DNA of 5,123 nt, taken from Nitriliruptorales bacterium. Its GTDB lineage: Bacteria > Actinomycetota > Nitriliruptoria > Euzebyales > Egibacteraceae. The stretch lies in contig SLAO01000164.1 of assembly GCA_007126835.1 (NCBI GenBank), positions 1 to 5,123 on the forward strand, in the 5' to 3' direction. The notes under the pieces are model-generated. The model was given only the letters and a program-made list of their open reading frames with translations, was not told the DNA's origin and made no database searches. Below are positions 1 through 5,123 of this stretch, in pieces. How positions within the stretch are numbered: the stretch's first letter is position 1; each line of letters starts with the position of its first letter. Position numbers and translations under genes: made by a program.

Positions 1-99
1 GCCCTTGACGATCGGAAAACCGGTGGAGAAGCCGATGGTCGCCACGACGACCGCGGCGACGCCGGCTCCGACCTGGCTCCCGGATCGAGCGCGGACCAT
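1..99 (-). CDS. Membrane protein N-terminus, possibly EamA/DMT-family transporter (partial)
   Basis: Only the first 33 codons are present and the gene runs off the left edge. The frame opens at an ATG (97-99) preceded on the minus strand by GGCGGGGG, whose G-run ends 8 bases before the start, a workable ribosome binding site. After a short basic head (MVRARSGS) comes a hydrophobic stretch from about residue 10 to 30 (VGAGVAAVVVATIGF, then a Phe-Pro-Ile-Val-Lys segment), which looks like a first transmembrane helix without a signal-peptidase site. The helix ending in small residues, then F-P-x-x-K, resembles the first helix of EamA-type drug/metabolite transporters, inner-membrane proteins that usually have ten helices. 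That family call is an inference from very little sequence; another multi-pass membrane protein is possible. It lies 65 bases downstream of the glutaredoxin gene on the same strand, so the two may share a transcript. Confidence 0.5.
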   Translation of the reverse strand, partial: MVRARSGSQVGAGVAAVVVATIGFSTGFPIVKG

Positions 100-120
100 G
101 CCGTCTACCCCCGCCCGGGT

Positions 121-139
121 GGGTGCAGCGGCCGCACCC
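121..139 (-). other. Short GC inverted repeat in the gap between glutaredoxin and membrane-protein genes
   Basis: GGGTGC (121-126) and GCACCC (134-139) are perfect 6-bp inverted arms around a 7-base loop. The right arm overlaps the palindrome GCGGCCGC (128-135). On the minus-strand transcript this would form a small hairpin 25 bases after the glutaredoxin stop and about 21 bases before the next start codon. No U-run follows, so it is not a classical terminator. It could be a weak attenuator or chance in GC-rich DNA. Confidence 0.2.
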
Positions 140-164
140 GGCGCTCGGCCAACGACGCCACGGG

Positions 165-401
165 CTACCCTCCGATGGCTGTGAGGAGCTCGTCGAGCGC
201 GGGGTTGGCCAAAAACTGGTCACCCACCCGGACGGTGGGAACCAGCTCGTCGCCACCGTTGGCTTCTGCCACTACCGCAGCCTGGGTGCGATCCGCCCAG
301 ATGTCCACCGAGTCGTAGGCAATGCCGCGTCGGTCGAGCTCATGCTTCAGCGTCGAGCAGTAGCCGCACATCGGGCGCCAGTAGAGGGTTACCTGCGACA
401 A
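165..401 (-). CDS. Mycoredoxin-like glutaredoxin (CGYC)
   Basis: A 78-residue cytosolic thiol-disulfide oxidoreductase with the thioredoxin fold. The first strand (VTLYW, residues 4-8) leads into the dithiol active site C12-G-Y-C15. Then come an LK-containing helix (18-19), the strand IAYDSVDI (27-34), NGG (48-50), the cis-proline motif VPTV (54-57, Pro55) and the NP turn (66-67). The CGYC site, IAYxxVDI, NGG and NP are typical of actinobacterial mycoredoxin-1, which reduces mycothiol-mixed disulfides; family members are about 75-90 residues, so the length is normal. The residue before the first Cys is Met where many relatives have Trp. The start is a TTG (399-401), chosen because AAGGAG sits 7 bases upstream and because the next Met (residue 11) would remove the first strand. 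Stop TAG at 165-167. A generic glutaredoxin or NrdH-like protein is the alternative; the mycothiol partner is inferred from the family and was not observed. Confidence 0.87.
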   Translation of the reverse strand: MSQVTLYWRPMCGYCSTLKHELDRRGIAYDSVDIWADRTQAAVVAEANGGDELVPTVRVGDQFLANPALDELLTAIGG

Positions 402-408
402 CGGTGAT

Positions 409-414
409 CTCCTT
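409..414 (-). promoter_or_regulatory. Ribosome binding site of the glutaredoxin gene
   Basis: On the minus strand this reads AAGGAG, a near-perfect Shine-Dalgarno sequence, with 7 bases between it and the TTG start (399-401). It decides the start of the glutaredoxin gene, which has no ATG at a suitable place. Confidence 0.8.
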
Positions 415-421
415 CGAGCGG

Positions 422-447
422 TGCGTGTGGGCCCTGTCGAGCACGCA
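422..447 (-). other. Possible leader hairpin upstream of the glutaredoxin
   Basis: TGCGTG (422-427) and CACGCA (442-447) are perfect 6-bp inverted arms separated by 14 bases, with GGGCCC inside the loop (429-434). If transcription begins near the candidate promoter at 495-520, this lies in the 5' leader, 7 bases upstream of the ribosome binding site. It could be structural, but short GC arms are common in such DNA and I see no known riboswitch. Confidence 0.15.
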
Positions 448-494
448 GGGAGGTGCCAGGGGCCTGCCAGGTACTCGTCGCGCTAACTGGCTCC

Positions 495-520
495 AACGTC
501 GGACCCGGCAAGATCCTTCC
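495..520 (-). promoter_or_regulatory. Candidate SigH/SigR-type (thiol-stress) promoter for the glutaredoxin
   Basis: On the minus strand the sequence reads GGAAG (520-516), 18 bases, then GTT (497-495), with C before GTT. Actinobacterial SigR/SigH promoters, which drive thioredoxin and mycoredoxin genes under disulfide stress, have the known form GGAAT/C, about 18 bases, (C)GTT. The match is therefore complete except for the last, variable base of the -35 element. It faces the glutaredoxin and would start transcription near 488, giving a leader of roughly 85-90 bases. The motif is short and could arise by chance in 230 bases a few percent of the time, but its position in front of exactly this kind of gene raises its credibility. 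Confidence 0.4.
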
Positions 521-544
521 CCACCGCGTTCGACGCAGGCCTGC

Positions 545-567
545 CCCGCCGGGTGGCCTCCGGCGGG
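545..567 (-). terminator. GC hairpin downstream of gltB, possible terminator without U-tract
   Basis: CCCGCCGG (545-552) and CCGGCGGG (560-567) form a perfect 8-bp stem with a 7-base loop, the strongest hairpin in the intergenic region. It lies 66 bases past the gltB stop and upstream of the candidate glutaredoxin promoter, the right place to end gltB transcription. No U-run follows on the minus strand, so it does not meet the classical intrinsic terminator model. Actinobacteria often have such U-less hairpins, whose function is debated; it might instead stabilise the 3' end of the message. Confidence 0.35.
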
Positions 568-603
568 TGATTGCCCGAACGGCCGTCCGGTGGGGCTCGT
601 CTC

Positions 604-629
604 GGCAGGCGCAGGGGGCATGCGCAGGG
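604..629. repeat. Two-copy 13-base tandem repeat just past the gltB stop
   Basis: GGCAGGCGCAGGG (604-616) is followed directly by GGCATGCGCAGGG (617-629), identical at 12 of 13 positions. The pair begins 4 bases after the gltB stop codon (634-636). It looks like a local slippage duplication. No function can be assigned, and no third copy adjoins it. Confidence 0.6.
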
Positions 630-633
630 TGCG

Positions 634-5123
<4,490 letters not shown>

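Larger units (their letters stand above)
402..633. other. Intergenic region between gltB and the glutaredoxin gene
   Basis: This is 231-232 bases with no reading frame I can support on either strand; the open frames crossing it extend into gltB or the glutaredoxin in the wrong frame and have no recognisable protein features. It holds, in transcription order, a 13-base tandem repeat, an 8-bp GC hairpin, the candidate stress promoter, a weak leader hairpin and the glutaredoxin ribosome binding site. A 7-base direct repeat TGCCAGG also occurs at 454-460 and 465-471. The size and content suggest that the glutaredoxin has its own promoter and is not a tight member of the gltB operon. Confidence 0.6.

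Noticed and set aside
369..371. ATG at glutaredoxin codon 11 as the start
   Set aside because: It would begin one residue before the active-site Cys and delete the first beta strand; the TTG ten codons earlier has an excellent ribosome binding site.
468..496. Housekeeping-type promoter TTGGAG-N17-TACCTG on the minus strand before the glutaredoxin
   Set aside because: The spacing is right, but the -10 hexamer is poor (final T missing, only TA matching well). It overlaps the better SigH/SigR-type match, so I do not list it as a feature.

Overview
The window is very GC-rich, and every gene I can support lies on the minus strand. Read in the direction of transcription (high to low coordinates) they are: a nearly complete glutamate synthase large subunit (gltB, 634-5123, N-terminus beyond the right edge), a 231-base intergenic stretch, a small mycoredoxin-like glutaredoxin (165-401), a 65-base gap, and the first 33 codons of a membrane protein that runs off the left edge (1-99). 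The strong G/C bias at third codon positions and the CGYC mycoredoxin-type active site point to a high-GC actinobacterium that probably uses mycothiol. I cannot name a genus from the sequence.

The gltB product is the alpha subunit of a bacterial NADPH-type GOGAT. It makes glutamate from glutamine and 2-oxoglutarate: ammonia released in the amidotransferase domain travels to an FMN/3Fe-4S synthase domain. The usual downstream partner gltD, the electron-input subunit, is not next to it here; the next gene is the glutaredoxin. The protein also carries an unusual Gly/Pro-rich insert of about 35 residues near the end of its central domain.

The intergenic stretch 402-633 holds a short tandem repeat just past the gltB stop, a perfect 8-bp GC hairpin that may end or protect the gltB message, a candidate thiol-stress (SigH/SigR-type) promoter GGAAG-N18-GTT facing the glutaredoxin, and a strong ribosome binding site serving a TTG start. 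The most plausible story is therefore that gltB is a housekeeping nitrogen-assimilation gene, followed by a separately controlled redox gene that may be cotranscribed with the membrane protein.

I see no mobile element, CRISPR array, RNA gene or obviously new multi-gene system. The observations worth following are the promoter candidate, the GltB insert and the missing gltD neighbour.
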